64,000 nt of DNA from Verrucomicrobiota bacterium (GTDB lineage: Bacteria; Verrucomicrobiota; Verrucomicrobiia; Limisphaerales; J093). The position numbers were made by a program, and so were the translations under genes. The DNA lies in contig JADJWF010000011.1 in NCBI GenBank assembly GCA_016716505.1, positions 62,001 through 126,000 on the forward strand. Reading direction: 5' to 3'. The notes under the pieces are model-generated. The model was not told the DNA's origin, made no database searches, and saw only the letters and a list, made by a program, of their open reading frames with translations. Each line of letters begins with the position of its first letter. The first letter of the stretch is position 1. This document shows positions 46,742 through 54,831 of the stretch, in pieces.

Positions 46742-46800
46742 GCGCCGCTTCCCAGCCGCAGCGCGCCCAACGCCAGTCGCAGGTGGCCAGTCCGATTCAT
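46726..46800 (-). CDS. Putative leuA leader peptide, 24 codons, Leu-rich
   Basis: A short ORF, ATG 46800 to TAG 46726, that would encode MNRTGHLRLALGALRLG followed by seven residues. Five of the ten codons 7-16 are leucine (three CTG among them, one TTG). The last codons (GCG GCG GTC GGG GTC TAG) form the segment able to pair with the downstream hairpin arm. A ribosome stalled at the Leu codons would leave that segment free; one reaching the stop would cover it. No clear Shine-Dalgarno precedes the ATG, which is common in this genome. It starts 35 nt after the PEP-CTERM gene stop. Confidence 0.4.
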   Translation of the reverse strand: MNRTGHLRLALGALRLGSGAAVGV

Positions 46801-46835
46801 CACGGGCGGAAGGTAGAAGCAGGCGGGCGCAGGCG

Positions 46836-47528
46836 TCAACAGCGGGTTTTCCGGCGGCGATGGCCCAGCCACCGGCGCGCTCCAACGAGTCCGGCGAGGA
46901 CAGCCCCGAGCGCGACACCGACGCCGGCCGGTTCGGGAATGGGAGCGAAGTCGAGGCCCCAGCCTCGCAGGAACACCTGGCCGCCGGGGTTCACGTCCGC
47001 CAGAAACAGGATCCATTCGCCGTTCGGATCGAGGCCGAGAAAGGACGAAAGGAGGGCCGAGCGCGGGCTGCTGGTCACCGAGTTCGAGGGGTCCACCGCA
47101 CGGCCGTCTGCCTCCCACGTGCCCGTCAAGAAGCCGCTTGGCGGAGGACCACCCAGCGTCTGGCGATACGTGTGGATGTCCGGCCCGGCGAGCTCAAACG
47201 TCACCTTTAGCCCCTGGTCTCCGTAGCCGTCCGGTGCGGAGGGCTCACGGCCCACCCGGTTCAGCAGGACGGCATAGCCCGAGCCTCGCTGCAAGGTGAC
47301 GAACAGATCACCGAGAAAGCCGTCCGGGCCGGCGACGTCCAGTTCGACCCGGAGGTGGGTGATGGGATCCGACGGAAGTCCCGTCAGGATGCGGGAGTCC
47401 ACCAGCCCCCCGGAACCGTCAGGGACCGGTTTAACGCCGGTGTCGAATTTGAGCGCGGCGTTCAGCGGCGGGAGGGCCGTGAGGCCGAATACCGCAGTCA
47501 GGGTCGCGATGAATGCGCGGATGTTCAT
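46836..47528 (-). CDS. PEP-CTERM exported protein with P-domain-like fold
   Basis: A 230-aa exported protein. ATG 47528 gives the signal peptide MNIRAFIATLTAVFGLTALP. The central domain (HLRVELDVAGPDGFLGDLFV, then SGYAVLLNR, ending GEWILFLADVNPGG) resembles the P-domain of proprotein convertases, a beta-sandwich found in many surface proteins. The end is a sorting tail: PIPEPAG, a hydrophobic helix, then RRWLGHRRRK, read by exosortase/EpsH systems. The gene is 31 nt downstream of the 1544-aa exported protein gene and probably cotranscribed. Confidence 0.85.
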   Translation of the reverse strand: MNIRAFIATLTAVFGLTALPPLNAALKFDTGVKPVPDGSGGLVDSRILTGLPSDPITHLRVELDVAGPDGFLGDLFVTLQRGSGYAVLLNRVGREPSAPDGYGDQGLKVTFELAGPDIHTYRQTLGGPPPSGFLTGTWEADGRAVDPSNSVTSSPRSALLSSFLGLDPNGEWILFLADVNPGGQVFLRGWGLDFAPIPEPAGVGVALGAVLAGLVGARRWLGHRRRKTRC

Positions 47529-47559
47529 AGCCGGCAGTGGAGCGGGATTTTCGGGGCTT

Positions 47560-50500
47560 TCACTCGACCATTCGATAGAACCGATCCGGGCCCGGCGGCG
47601 GGGTTTCCTGATATTCGACCAGGCCGGTTGGTCCGGCGACACGCGTGGCCAAGGTGGTCCACGGGCCGTTCACCGCCGGCGCGGCCTGGATCTGATAGGT
47701 CCGCCCCGGGATGCCCACGAAGCGCACGCGGACTTCCCCACCGGGCAGCAACTGGATGGGCAATTGGTTCTGCGGCGGCGGCTCGGCCTCGACCAGCACC
47801 CGCACGGTGCCGGTGGACGTGGAGCCGTCATCGGCCCGGACGACGTAGCTGAACCGGTCCGGCAGGTCCGGCCCGGCGGGCGGGGCATAGTGATACCAGC
47901 CGCCGCCGAGATCGGTGATCACGCCGTCCTCCTCGCCCGCGGTGGCAATGGACTGGAGCGTGAGCGGGGCCTGGCCCAGATCGTTGCGCAGCAGCGACGC
48001 GGCGGAGAAACGGATGCCCTGCCCGGCGCGGCGCACGATCACGTCGTCCACCGCCCGCGCGGCCATCCCCGCGTAAGGCGTGACCGGCGTGAGCAGGAAG
48101 GCGACATCCGGGTCGGGCCGCCCGTCGGTCCACCTGCCGCTGCCGACGATCTGGCCGGCGTCGTTGATGCCGCGGGCCCACCGCAGCACGATCCCGCCCG
48201 TGCCGCCCGGCACGAGATCGTTGAGGTCGTAGATCTCGAAGTCGTTCAGGCTGGCGGGCGTGCCGCCGGGCGGCGTGCCGCGGCTGCGGACCAGCATCGC
48301 CCGCTGGTTGTAGGGATACGGGTCCGGCCATGAGCGGGTGCCGACCATCTCGCGCCGGTTGTTGAGCGCGTCCACGTTGAAAGAATCGCGATCGGGCTCG
48401 TCGGGCAGCGCCGGAACCTCCAGCAGCTTGGTCACGGCACCGCCGGAGTGGATGAGGAAGAGCTTGGTCGGTCCGCCGGCGCCCCAGCGGCGGGCAGCGA
48501 TGTCGCCAAAGTCATTGACGCTGTCGGCCCAACCCCATGGCTGGATGGCCGTGAGGGCAAGCTCCGGGCCAAACGTGTCCATCGCCGTCCGCCCGCCCGG
48601 CGCCGCAGGGTCGAAGATCCAGCCGGTTGCCTGGGTTGCCGCCGCGCCGCCTTGATCGAAGTGCGTCAGACCGACGACCACGCCGGCGTTGTTGATGTCG
48701 AGCGGCGAGGCCCAGCCTTGGTCCGTCGCGCCGGCCAGGGGCGTCGAGCCGCTGAGCGGGCCGAACGGTTCCCACACGCCGGCGGGGGTGTAGCGGAAGG
48801 CGTGGCGTTTTCCAAATGATTCAGTTACGCCGTAGCTTTCCAATCGCATCACCGTGATGACGCCGGCGTCGTTGATCCACGGGAAGCCGTCCAGGGTGCC
48901 TGGACCGGGCGGCGCACCGAGGTTGTCAAAAACACCCGACGTGTAGGGCGGCGTCCAGCGGACCACAGCATCCGCGCCGAAGATGTCGAAGGCGCCCACC
49001 ACCACGCCGGCGTTGTTGATCGAGCCGGCCCAGTTGAAGGGCGCGCCGGGCGACGTGAGCCGGGTGGGCACGCCGTTTTCCCAGACGATGGCGGAAGTGC
49101 CCCCGCCCCCGCCGTCGCCGTAGCCGGCCACCACGCCCGCGTTGTTGATGGCTTCGGCGCGCGCATACGAGCCGCCCGGCAGGTTTGGCAGGACGGTGAG
49201 CTGATAGTACACGTGGGAAACGGTGACCTTGGCCTGGCTGCTCACGGTGTAGTAGGGATCGGAAACCTCCACGCGATAGAGGCCGTGGTCCGCCGGGTTG
49301 GCGGGATTGCGCTGGAAGGTCGTGCCGCCGGTCTGGACGAGCAAATCGTTGCGAAACCAGCGATAGGTGAGCGGCCCGTTGCTGCTGCTGGCGACGACCG
49401 CGAGCAGAAGATTGTCGCCGGGCGCAAGCTGCTGCGGCTGCAGCGGCTGGGTGATCTGGGGCCGCGGGCCGGTGACGATCACCATCACGTTGTCGCTGGG
49501 CGTCGTGCCAAAGTCGTTGTTGACCTCCACGTAGTACTGGCCGGCGTCTCCCGCCGCGAGGCTGGGGAACGTCAGCACGTCGTTCGTCTCCCCGGTCAGC
49601 GCGCTGCCGTCCTTGAACCACTGGTAAAGGAGCGGCCCGACGCCGGTCGCGACCACGGACAGCGCGCCCGGCTCGCCAGCGGGCCGGACCAGAGAAACCG
49701 GCTGCTGCGTGATCTCCGGCGGCGTGGCCGGGACGAACTCGAGCCGGTCCAGCCACGCGGTCACGCCGTCGCGGTCCGCCAGCAGCTCGAACTGAACGTC
49801 CGAGGGTCCCGGCGGGAGGAGGATGTCGTAGGCTGTCCAAGTCTCGCCACTGGCGCCGGTGGCCGTGCCGGCGGGCGTGGGCGTCTCGAGCGTACCGTTG
49901 ACGCCGACGAAGAAGACGTCCGCAAACGGTGCGCCCGTGACCCGCGCCCAGAACCGCAGCCTCGCGGGCTCCGCCCCGGCGTCGTACACCACCGCCACCG
50001 CCGCCAGCTCGCCGCTGTTCAGCGCGGGCGTGCGGGCCGAGCGGTCCGCGCCCGGAGCCACGCCGTCCTGCCGCGTGCGGTACCAAGGGCGGATCGGGTA
50101 GAAGCTGCCGTCCGCTACCGAGAAACCGGTGTAGTACCCGGGCAGCGCCGGCTGCCCGACGGCCTCGGCGACATTCACCGGGGCGGGAAAACTGCCGTTG
50201 CTGGAAATCACCGCGTCATCGCTGATGGCGCTGCGGCCCGCGCTGTCGGTGACTTCGATCCAGTACGCGCCCTCGGCGCCGGACGTGACCGGTACGTTGA
50301 ACTCGTACGTGGTGGCGGCTTGGGCCAAAGCGTCCTGCACCGGCGTCGTGCCATCGTCCTTGAACAGCCGGTAGTCGAACGGCCCCGTGCCGGTCACCGT
50401 GACGGCGATGACAGCCGTGTCGCCGTCGAAGTAGTCCCCGCCCTCGGGCTGGCTGCTGATGACCGGTCCGCCACCACCGGCCAAGATGTGGAACTCGTCG

Positions 50501-52194
50501 AGGTACGCGGCCGGCGTCCAGTCCTGCGTCAGCCATTCGAGCTCATGCCAGCCCGTGCCCACCGGGACTTCGACCCGCTGCCAGCCGGAGTCGCCGCCGG
50601 GATTGGAGACGCTGGCCACGACCGCGCCGTTGACCGTGAAGTCCAAGGCGCCCTCGACGACGCGCCACCAGAAGGAGACGGCGGCCGGGCCTTTGACCGC
50701 CGTGCGGAGCGGATCAGGGGATGAATCCAGCAGCGCGGCGGCGTCCACGCCGTCGTGGGTCTCGGTCGTCGTGGCCCTCCATTCGGAGTTGCTGAGCAGC
50801 CGCCAGCCCACGGTGCGATTGTCCAAGGCGTCGGCAAGGGCCGCGCCCAAAGGCGCCTCCTGCACCACGATGGGCGCGCTGGTCACCTCGCCGAGGCCGT
50901 TGCGGCTGGTGAATTCGTACACCCCGGCGAAACCAGTGCCGCCCACACCGTACGAGCCGGCGCCATTCAGTGCGTAAGCATTGCTCTCGACCACAACGCC
51001 GTCGCGGCGCCACTCCGTCTCAAACGGCGGCGTGCCGGTGACCTCGACCTGCAGGCTGGTCCAGCCCCAGGTGGGCAGGTCCACGTCGCCCGATTGGGAG
51101 ACCAGCACGGGCGCGTCGCTGCCCAGCCCTACGTGGAATGGTTCGCTGGTGCGCGAGCCCAAGGCGTTTTCCACCACCACCGAGTAGGTGCCGACATCGC
51201 CGGCGCCGAAGCTCGGGATGTTCAGGGTTTGGGCGGTCTGGCCGGCCAGCGGCGCGCCGTCCTTCCACCACTGGAAGGTGAACGGCGCGGTGCCGCGCAC
51301 GTGTGCCTCGATCCGGAGCGTCGCGCCGGCCCAGACGGGCGAGGGACCGTCGAGCCAGATCGAGTGGGGCGCGGCGGGCAGGACGGTCACGTTGAAGTTG
51401 CGCGTGACCACGCCGAGGCCGTTCGACGCGGTGATGCTCCACAGGCCGGAGAGGCTCGGATGGGCGAAGAATCCGAACGGCCAGCCGGACAACACGGGGA
51501 TGCCGCTGGCGGTGGCAGGATCCAAGATGGCCACGTTCGGGGCGCCACCGCCGGGCAGCACCATTTCCAGATGCATGGGCTTCTCGCCCAGCAAGGCGAT
51601 GGGCGGCTGAATGGTGTAACCTTCGCCGACGGTGAGATTGGGCGGCGGATCGGGGAGAAACTGCGGCGCGCCGGTGGTCGGGACGAAGGCGACCTCGTCC
51701 ACGTACGCATGGTTGTCCGGATCCAAGGCGGCCCAGTCGTAGTTGTCCCAGACGAATTCGAGGCTTCCGGGGCCGGGCGGGAAATCAATCGCCACCGGCT
51801 GCCATAAGCCACCGGGGAGGAACAGCCACATCGAGTTTCCGTTGGCGGTCATCCACATGGGATTTTGCTCCGACGCGCGGCCGTGCCGCCGCCAGAACGT
51901 CACCGTACCCGGGCCAGTGATGCTCTCCGTACGCAGCCGCGCCCGGCCCCAGAGCGGCAGCGGGCCGGAACGGGCGGCGTCCACGCCGTCGTGGGTGATG
52001 GCCGTCTGACCGTCCCAGATCCCGGCGGGGTGAGGATTGCCGGAGCCATCCGTGGCGGTGGTGGTCCACGACCAGCCGGGCGGCGAGTCCAAGGCTTCTT
52101 CAAGGGATTGCGCATGGAGGAAGGGAGAGGAGGAAACGGTGAGAAGCGCGGCCGACAAAGTGGCCGCTGAGCGGAGCGAATACTTGCTCTTCAT
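47560..52194 (-). CDS. Very large exported protein with Ig-like domains and HAF repeats
   Basis: A 1544-aa secreted protein. A signal peptide (MKSKYSLRSAATLSAALLTV, cut near FLHAQS) starts it. Ig-like domains recur: QWWKDGAPLAGQTAQTLNIP with GDVGTYSVVVENALG, and QWFKDGSALTGETNDVL with GDAGQYYVEVNNDFG. A duplicated unit with THDGVDAA appears near residues 68 and about 480. HAF-type repeats follow (AINNAGVVAGYGDGGGG, SINNAGVVVGAFD, DINNAGVVVGLTHF, GINDAGQIVGSGRW). A cadherin-like DDGSTSTGTVRV domain and a short beta domain ending FYRMVE close it. No enzyme motif is seen; adhesion or matrix function is the likeliest role. Confidence 0.82.
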   Translation of the reverse strand: MKSKYSLRSAATLSAALLTVSSSPFLHAQSLEEALDSPPGWSWTTTATDGSGNPHPAGIWDGQTAITHDGVDAARSGPLPLWGRARLRTESITGPGTVTFWRRHGRASEQNPMWMTANGNSMWLFLPGGLWQPVAIDFPPGPGSLEFVWDNYDWAALDPDNHAYVDEVAFVPTTGAPQFLPDPPPNLTVGEGYTIQPPIALLGEKPMHLEMVLPGGGAPNVAILDPATASGIPVLSGWPFGFFAHPSLSGLWSITASNGLGVVTRNFNVTVLPAAPHSIWLDGPSPVWAGATLRIEAHVRGTAPFTFQWWKDGAPLAGQTAQTLNIPSFGAGDVGTYSVVVENALGSRTSEPFHVGLGSDAPVLVSQSGDVDLPTWGWTSLQVEVTGTPPFETEWRRDGVVVESNAYALNGAGSYGVGGTGFAGVYEFTSRNGLGEVTSAPIVVQEAPLGAALADALDNRTVGWRLLSNSEWRATTTETHDGVDAAALLDSSPDPLRTAVKGPAAVSFWWRVVEGALDFTVNGAVVASVSNPGGDSGWQRVEVPVGTGWHELEWLTQDWTPAAYLDEFHILAGGGGPVISSQPEGGDYFDGDTAVIAVTVTGTGPFDYRLFKDDGTTPVQDALAQAATTYEFNVPVTSGAEGAYWIEVTDSAGRSAISDDAVISSNGSFPAPVNVAEAVGQPALPGYYTGFSVADGSFYPIRPWYRTRQDGVAPGADRSARTPALNSGELAAVAVVYDAGAEPARLRFWARVTGAPFADVFFVGVNGTLETPTPAGTATGASGETWTAYDILLPPGPSDVQFELLADRDGVTAWLDRLEFVPATPPEITQQPVSLVRPAGEPGALSVVATGVGPLLYQWFKDGSALTGETNDVLTFPSLAAGDAGQYYVEVNNDFGTTPSDNVMVIVTGPRPQITQPLQPQQLAPGDNLLLAVVASSSNGPLTYRWFRNDLLVQTGGTTFQRNPANPADHGLYRVEVSDPYYTVSSQAKVTVSHVYYQLTVLPNLPGGSYARAEAINNAGVVAGYGDGGGGGTSAIVWENGVPTRLTSPGAPFNWAGSINNAGVVVGAFDIFGADAVVRWTPPYTSGVFDNLGAPPGPGTLDGFPWINDAGVITVMRLESYGVTESFGKRHAFRYTPAGVWEPFGPLSGSTPLAGATDQGWASPLDINNAGVVVGLTHFDQGGAAATQATGWIFDPAAPGGRTAMDTFGPELALTAIQPWGWADSVNDFGDIAARRWGAGGPTKLFLIHSGGAVTKLLEVPALPDEPDRDSFNVDALNNRREMVGTRSWPDPYPYNQRAMLVRSRGTPPGGTPASLNDFEIYDLNDLVPGGTGGIVLRWARGINDAGQIVGSGRWTDGRPDPDVAFLLTPVTPYAGMAARAVDDVIVRRAGQGIRFSAASLLRNDLGQAPLTLQSIATAGEEDGVITDLGGGWYHYAPPAGPDLPDRFSYVVRADDGSTSTGTVRVLVEAEPPPQNQLPIQLLPGGEVRVRFVGIPGRTYQIQAAPAVNGPWTTLATRVAGPTGLVEYQETPPPGPDRFYRMVE

Positions 52195-52383
52195 AGCTTG
52201 CCGGACAGCGGGTACTCTAACGACTTACTTATGCTAGCCAGTCGTTTTCACCATCGCAAATGGCGGTTATGTTAAATCTCGCGGAGCTCGGCGCCGTCGG
52301 TCGGCCAGCGGGCGTCGCGGGCCTTCGACAGCGGTGGCGAGCGAGGATCCGGCAGAGGGACCGACCGGTCCCGGCAAGATCGG

Positions 52384-53100
52384 TTACTTGATGCCGGCCA
52401 GACGTTCGCGCCAGATCCGATAAAGTTCCACGGTGGCACGGACGTCGCGGAGGCAGTACTCGGCGATTTCGCGGTGCCGGCCTTCCGCCATGAGTTGGTT
52501 CACGTCCATGCCGGTGACGCCGTGGCTCTTGGGGGAATCAATCCCGAAGGCCTTGCAGTAGAAGTCCAGGTTGAAGCGCCGCGCAGCCCCCTCGCGGCCG
52601 CTGACACCGTAGAAAGTGAGTTGCTCGGCCAGGTCGCAATGCGGCTCGGTGGCAAACCGGTAGCCGAGCCAGTTCTTCTTGGTGATCGGCACGTTGAGAA
52701 TCGCCGAGCGGAGGTACAGGAAGGGCACGTCGAAGCCGCGGCCGTTGAAGGTGACGACCTCGTCGTAGTGTCGGGCCACGTCCCAGAAAGCGGTCAGCAG
52801 CTCGAACTCATCGGCGCAGGCGACAAATTCGACCGGACCTCCCTCGCCGCCTTCTTCGGGATCGTCCGCCACGAACAAGACCTGGCCGCGCCCGGTGTCG
52901 GCGTTGAGCATGGCGATGCAGACGACCAGCGCGGTGAGGGGCCAGAGGTTGAGCTGCTGAGTGATTTCCGCGCGCCGGGCCTCCTGGTCGGCCGGATCGG
53001 CGATCTTGGCCACCTCCCGGAAGAGGTACTCCCACTGGGCATCGTCGAACTGGTCGCGGGACTGGGCAGACGTTTCGATGTCGAAGACGAGGCGAGCCAT
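52384..53100 (-). CDS. Predicted 3'-5' exonuclease, DEDDy type (PolB-like ribonuclease H fold)
   Basis: A 238-aa protein. The three exonuclease motifs are LVFDIETSA (Asp7, Glu9), VTFNGRGFDVPFL with a central Asp, and EYCLRDVRATVELY with the Tyr-x3-Asp arrangement of DEDDy enzymes. This is the family related to the proofreading domain of PolB. It lacks a polymerase part and probably acts as a free-standing DNA or RNA exonuclease. The upstream neighbour is the small basic protein gene, separated by a strong terminator, so this gene must have its own promoter in 53101-53127 or rely on readthrough. Confidence 0.85.
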   Translation of the reverse strand: MARLVFDIETSAQSRDQFDDAQWEYLFREVAKIADPADQEARRAEITQQLNLWPLTALVVCIAMLNADTGRGQVLFVADDPEEGGEGGPVEFVACADEFELLTAFWDVARHYDEVVTFNGRGFDVPFLYLRSAILNVPITKKNWLGYRFATEPHCDLAEQLTFYGVSGREGAARRFNLDFYCKAFGIDSPKSHGVTGMDVNQLMAEGRHREIAEYCLRDVRATVELYRIWRERLAGIK

Positions 53101-53127
53101 GCGTGTGCGGGAACGAAGTGTCCAAAA

Positions 53128-53159
53128 ACACTCCAGGAGGCAAGACCAGACTGGAGTGT
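53128..53159 (-). terminator. Intrinsic terminator of the small basic protein gene
   Basis: A perfect 9-bp stem (53128-53136 with 53151-53159, acactccag/ctggagtgt) with a 14-nt loop. On the minus strand the stem is followed directly by TTTTTGG, a T run. It lies 39 nt after the small gene's stop and just before the exonuclease start, so it fits a single-gene transcript. Confidence 0.75.
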
Positions 53160-53198
53160 CCGGCCAATGCCTCCTGGGGTCAGGTCAGACGAAGACGG

Positions 53199-53279
53199 CT
53201 ACTTCTTCTTGGCCGGTTTCTTCGCGGCGGCCTTCTTGGCGGCCGGCTTCTTAGCGGCAGTCTTGGCTTTTGCTGGCAT
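53199..53279 (-). CDS. Tiny histone H1-like Lys/Ala/Pro-rich protein (26 aa)
   Basis: A 26-codon ORF, ATG 53279 to TAG 53199, made of Lys, Ala and Pro except for Met1 and one Thr (MPAKAKTAAKKPAAKK, then three more AKK-type units ending in KKK). This is the composition of the C-terminal tail of histone H1 and of bacterial H1-like proteins. It has a GGGGGTGA ribosome-binding-like site 6 nt upstream of its start codon, rare in this window, and a clear intrinsic terminator downstream. Both argue for a real, independently expressed gene. A role in nucleoid binding is inferred from composition only. Confidence 0.68.
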   Translation of the reverse strand: MPAKAKTAAKKPAAKKAAAKKPAKKK

Positions 53280-53543
53280 TCGGATTCACCCCCGATCTGT
53301 TGTTTTGGGTTCGAAAACCTGTCCGGCCGCCAGTGAGTTGGTGAGGCCGCAGGCTTTCATGGGAGTAAAGTGAACAACCTGTGAATAACTTTCAACAAAG
53401 AATTTGCTTGATCGGCCACTTTTTTTTGGCCTGAGGCGCCAGTCGTGCGCCGCGGCGGCGCGGCGTTCGCGTTTCACCGGTTGGAAAGTGGCGCCCCTCG
53501 GCGCGCGCCGGGGGCGCGGCCGCGGCGGCGCAAGTGAGGGCCG
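53280..53543. other. AT-richer intergenic region before the small basic protein gene
   Basis: A 264-nt gap, locally much richer in A/T than its surroundings (about 53360-53430). It should hold the promoter for the small basic protein, reading leftwards. It contains one perfect DnaA-box match (TTATTCACA on the minus strand, 53380-53388) and a 5-bp repeat around a T8 loop (53414-53431). No gene is seen. Confidence 0.35.
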
Positions 53544-54821
53544 CTACTCGTACCGGAGCGACTCGATGGGATCGAGGTTGGCCGCTTTGACCGCCGGGTA
53601 GGTGCCGAAGACCACGCCCACCACCGAGCAGATCAGCAAACCAAAGAGCACCCAGTCCACCGGAATGATCGGTGGAACCTCGAAGTAGTAGGCGGCGAAG
53701 TTGCCGCCCGCCAGACCGAGCAGGACCCCGATCACGCCGCCGACCTCGCAGAGCACCACCGCCTCCATGATGAACTGGGTCATGATGTTGCGCTTCTTGG
53801 CGCCGACGGCCCGCCGGATCCCGATTTCCCGGGTCCGCTCCGTGACGGACACGAGCATGATGTTCATGATGCCGATGCCGGCTGCCAGGAGTGCGATCGA
53901 ACTGACCACGGTCACGACGACGCGCACGGTGAGAGTGAAGGCCTTGAACTGGGCGATCAGGGAATCGTTCGAGAAGATTTCGAAATCGTCCTCCTGGCCG
54001 GGCTCGACCTTGCGCACCGCGCGCAGGATGCCGCGCACCTGCTCGACCGTGTCATCATACGCTTCCTGGCTGGGCGCTTGCACGAGGATGTCGAGGCTGC
54101 TCCAGATTCGGCCGTACCGCCCCAGACCCGTGGTCAGCGGAATGATGATGAAATTGTCCTGGCTGCCGCCGAGCGTTGCGCCTTTGGACTCGAGCACGCC
54201 CACCACGGTGTAGCCGATCCCGTCAATCCGGACCCGTTCTCCCAGTGCCGAGCCAAACGGAAACAAGAGTTTGGCCAGTTTCCCACCTAGCACGGCCACG
54301 GTTTTGGAACTGTCGAGATCGGCCTCGATGAGCGCCCGCCCCTGCTCCACCACCCAGTTGCGTGCGGGAAAGCCGCCCGGGGTGGAGCCGATCAGGTTGA
54401 CGTTGGGCGGCGTCTTGGCGTAACGCGAACTGACCTCGCCGCTCCAGAGGAACCGCTGGATGCCGACGGTCTGCGCCGGCGTGGCGCGCTCGATGACCGC
54501 TTTGCCGTGGGCCAGCGTGATGTTCCGGCGGCGCCAGTATTTCTCCCGATCGGCGAGGTCGCCAAACATGATGGCGGGCCACTTGCGGACTTGAAACGTG
54601 TTCACGCCCAACTGGCTCAGTTCGGCTTCCGCATTGCGCTGCAGCAACCGCAGGGCGGTCATCACGACGATGATGGAAAAGACGCCGATCAACACGCCCA
54701 GCAGCGTCAACGCGGAGCGGAGTTTGTGCGCCGTGATGGCGTTCATGGCCATCCAGAAGCTCTCGCGCAATTCCGCGAAGAACAGCGAGCCGCGGCGGCG
54801 ATGGGGAGGACGCGGGTTCAT
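53544..54821 (-). CDS. MacB-like ABC transporter permease (second of two)
   Basis: A 425-aa permease without a fused ATPase. It has one N-terminal transmembrane helix (about 38-58, LTLLGVLIGVFSIIVVMTAL), a large periplasmic MacB_PCD domain (about 60-280) and three C-terminal helices. The FtsX-type signatures are GIGIMNIMLVSVTERTREIG and IRRAVGAKKRN. The end NLDPIESLRYE is the standard family close. It follows the first permease by 10 nt and is clearly paralogous to it, suggesting a heterodimer. It is the last gene of the YIP1-adaptor-ATPase-permease operon. Confidence 0.9.
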   Translation of the reverse strand: MNPRPPHRRRGSLFFAELRESFWMAMNAITAHKLRSALTLLGVLIGVFSIIVVMTALRLLQRNAEAELSQLGVNTFQVRKWPAIMFGDLADREKYWRRRNITLAHGKAVIERATPAQTVGIQRFLWSGEVSSRYAKTPPNVNLIGSTPGGFPARNWVVEQGRALIEADLDSSKTVAVLGGKLAKLLFPFGSALGERVRIDGIGYTVVGVLESKGATLGGSQDNFIIIPLTTGLGRYGRIWSSLDILVQAPSQEAYDDTVEQVRGILRAVRKVEPGQEDDFEIFSNDSLIAQFKAFTLTVRVVVTVVSSIALLAAGIGIMNIMLVSVTERTREIGIRRAVGAKKRNIMTQFIMEAVVLCEVGGVIGVLLGLAGGNFAAYYFEVPPIIPVDWVLFGLLICSVVGVVFGTYPAVKAANLDPIESLRYE

Positions 54822-54831
54822 CGCGGCGCGC

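Noticed and set aside
53380..53388. Perfect DnaA-box match (TTATTCACA) in an AT-richer gap, possible replication origin
   Set aside because: Only one box is present and there is no cluster of boxes, no dnaA, dnaN or gidA nearby, and no clear AT-rich unwinding region beyond about 70 nt.
53414..53431. Inverted repeat ggcca-T8-tggcc as a terminator
   Set aside because: The stem is only 5 bp and the T run lies in the loop, not after the stem.
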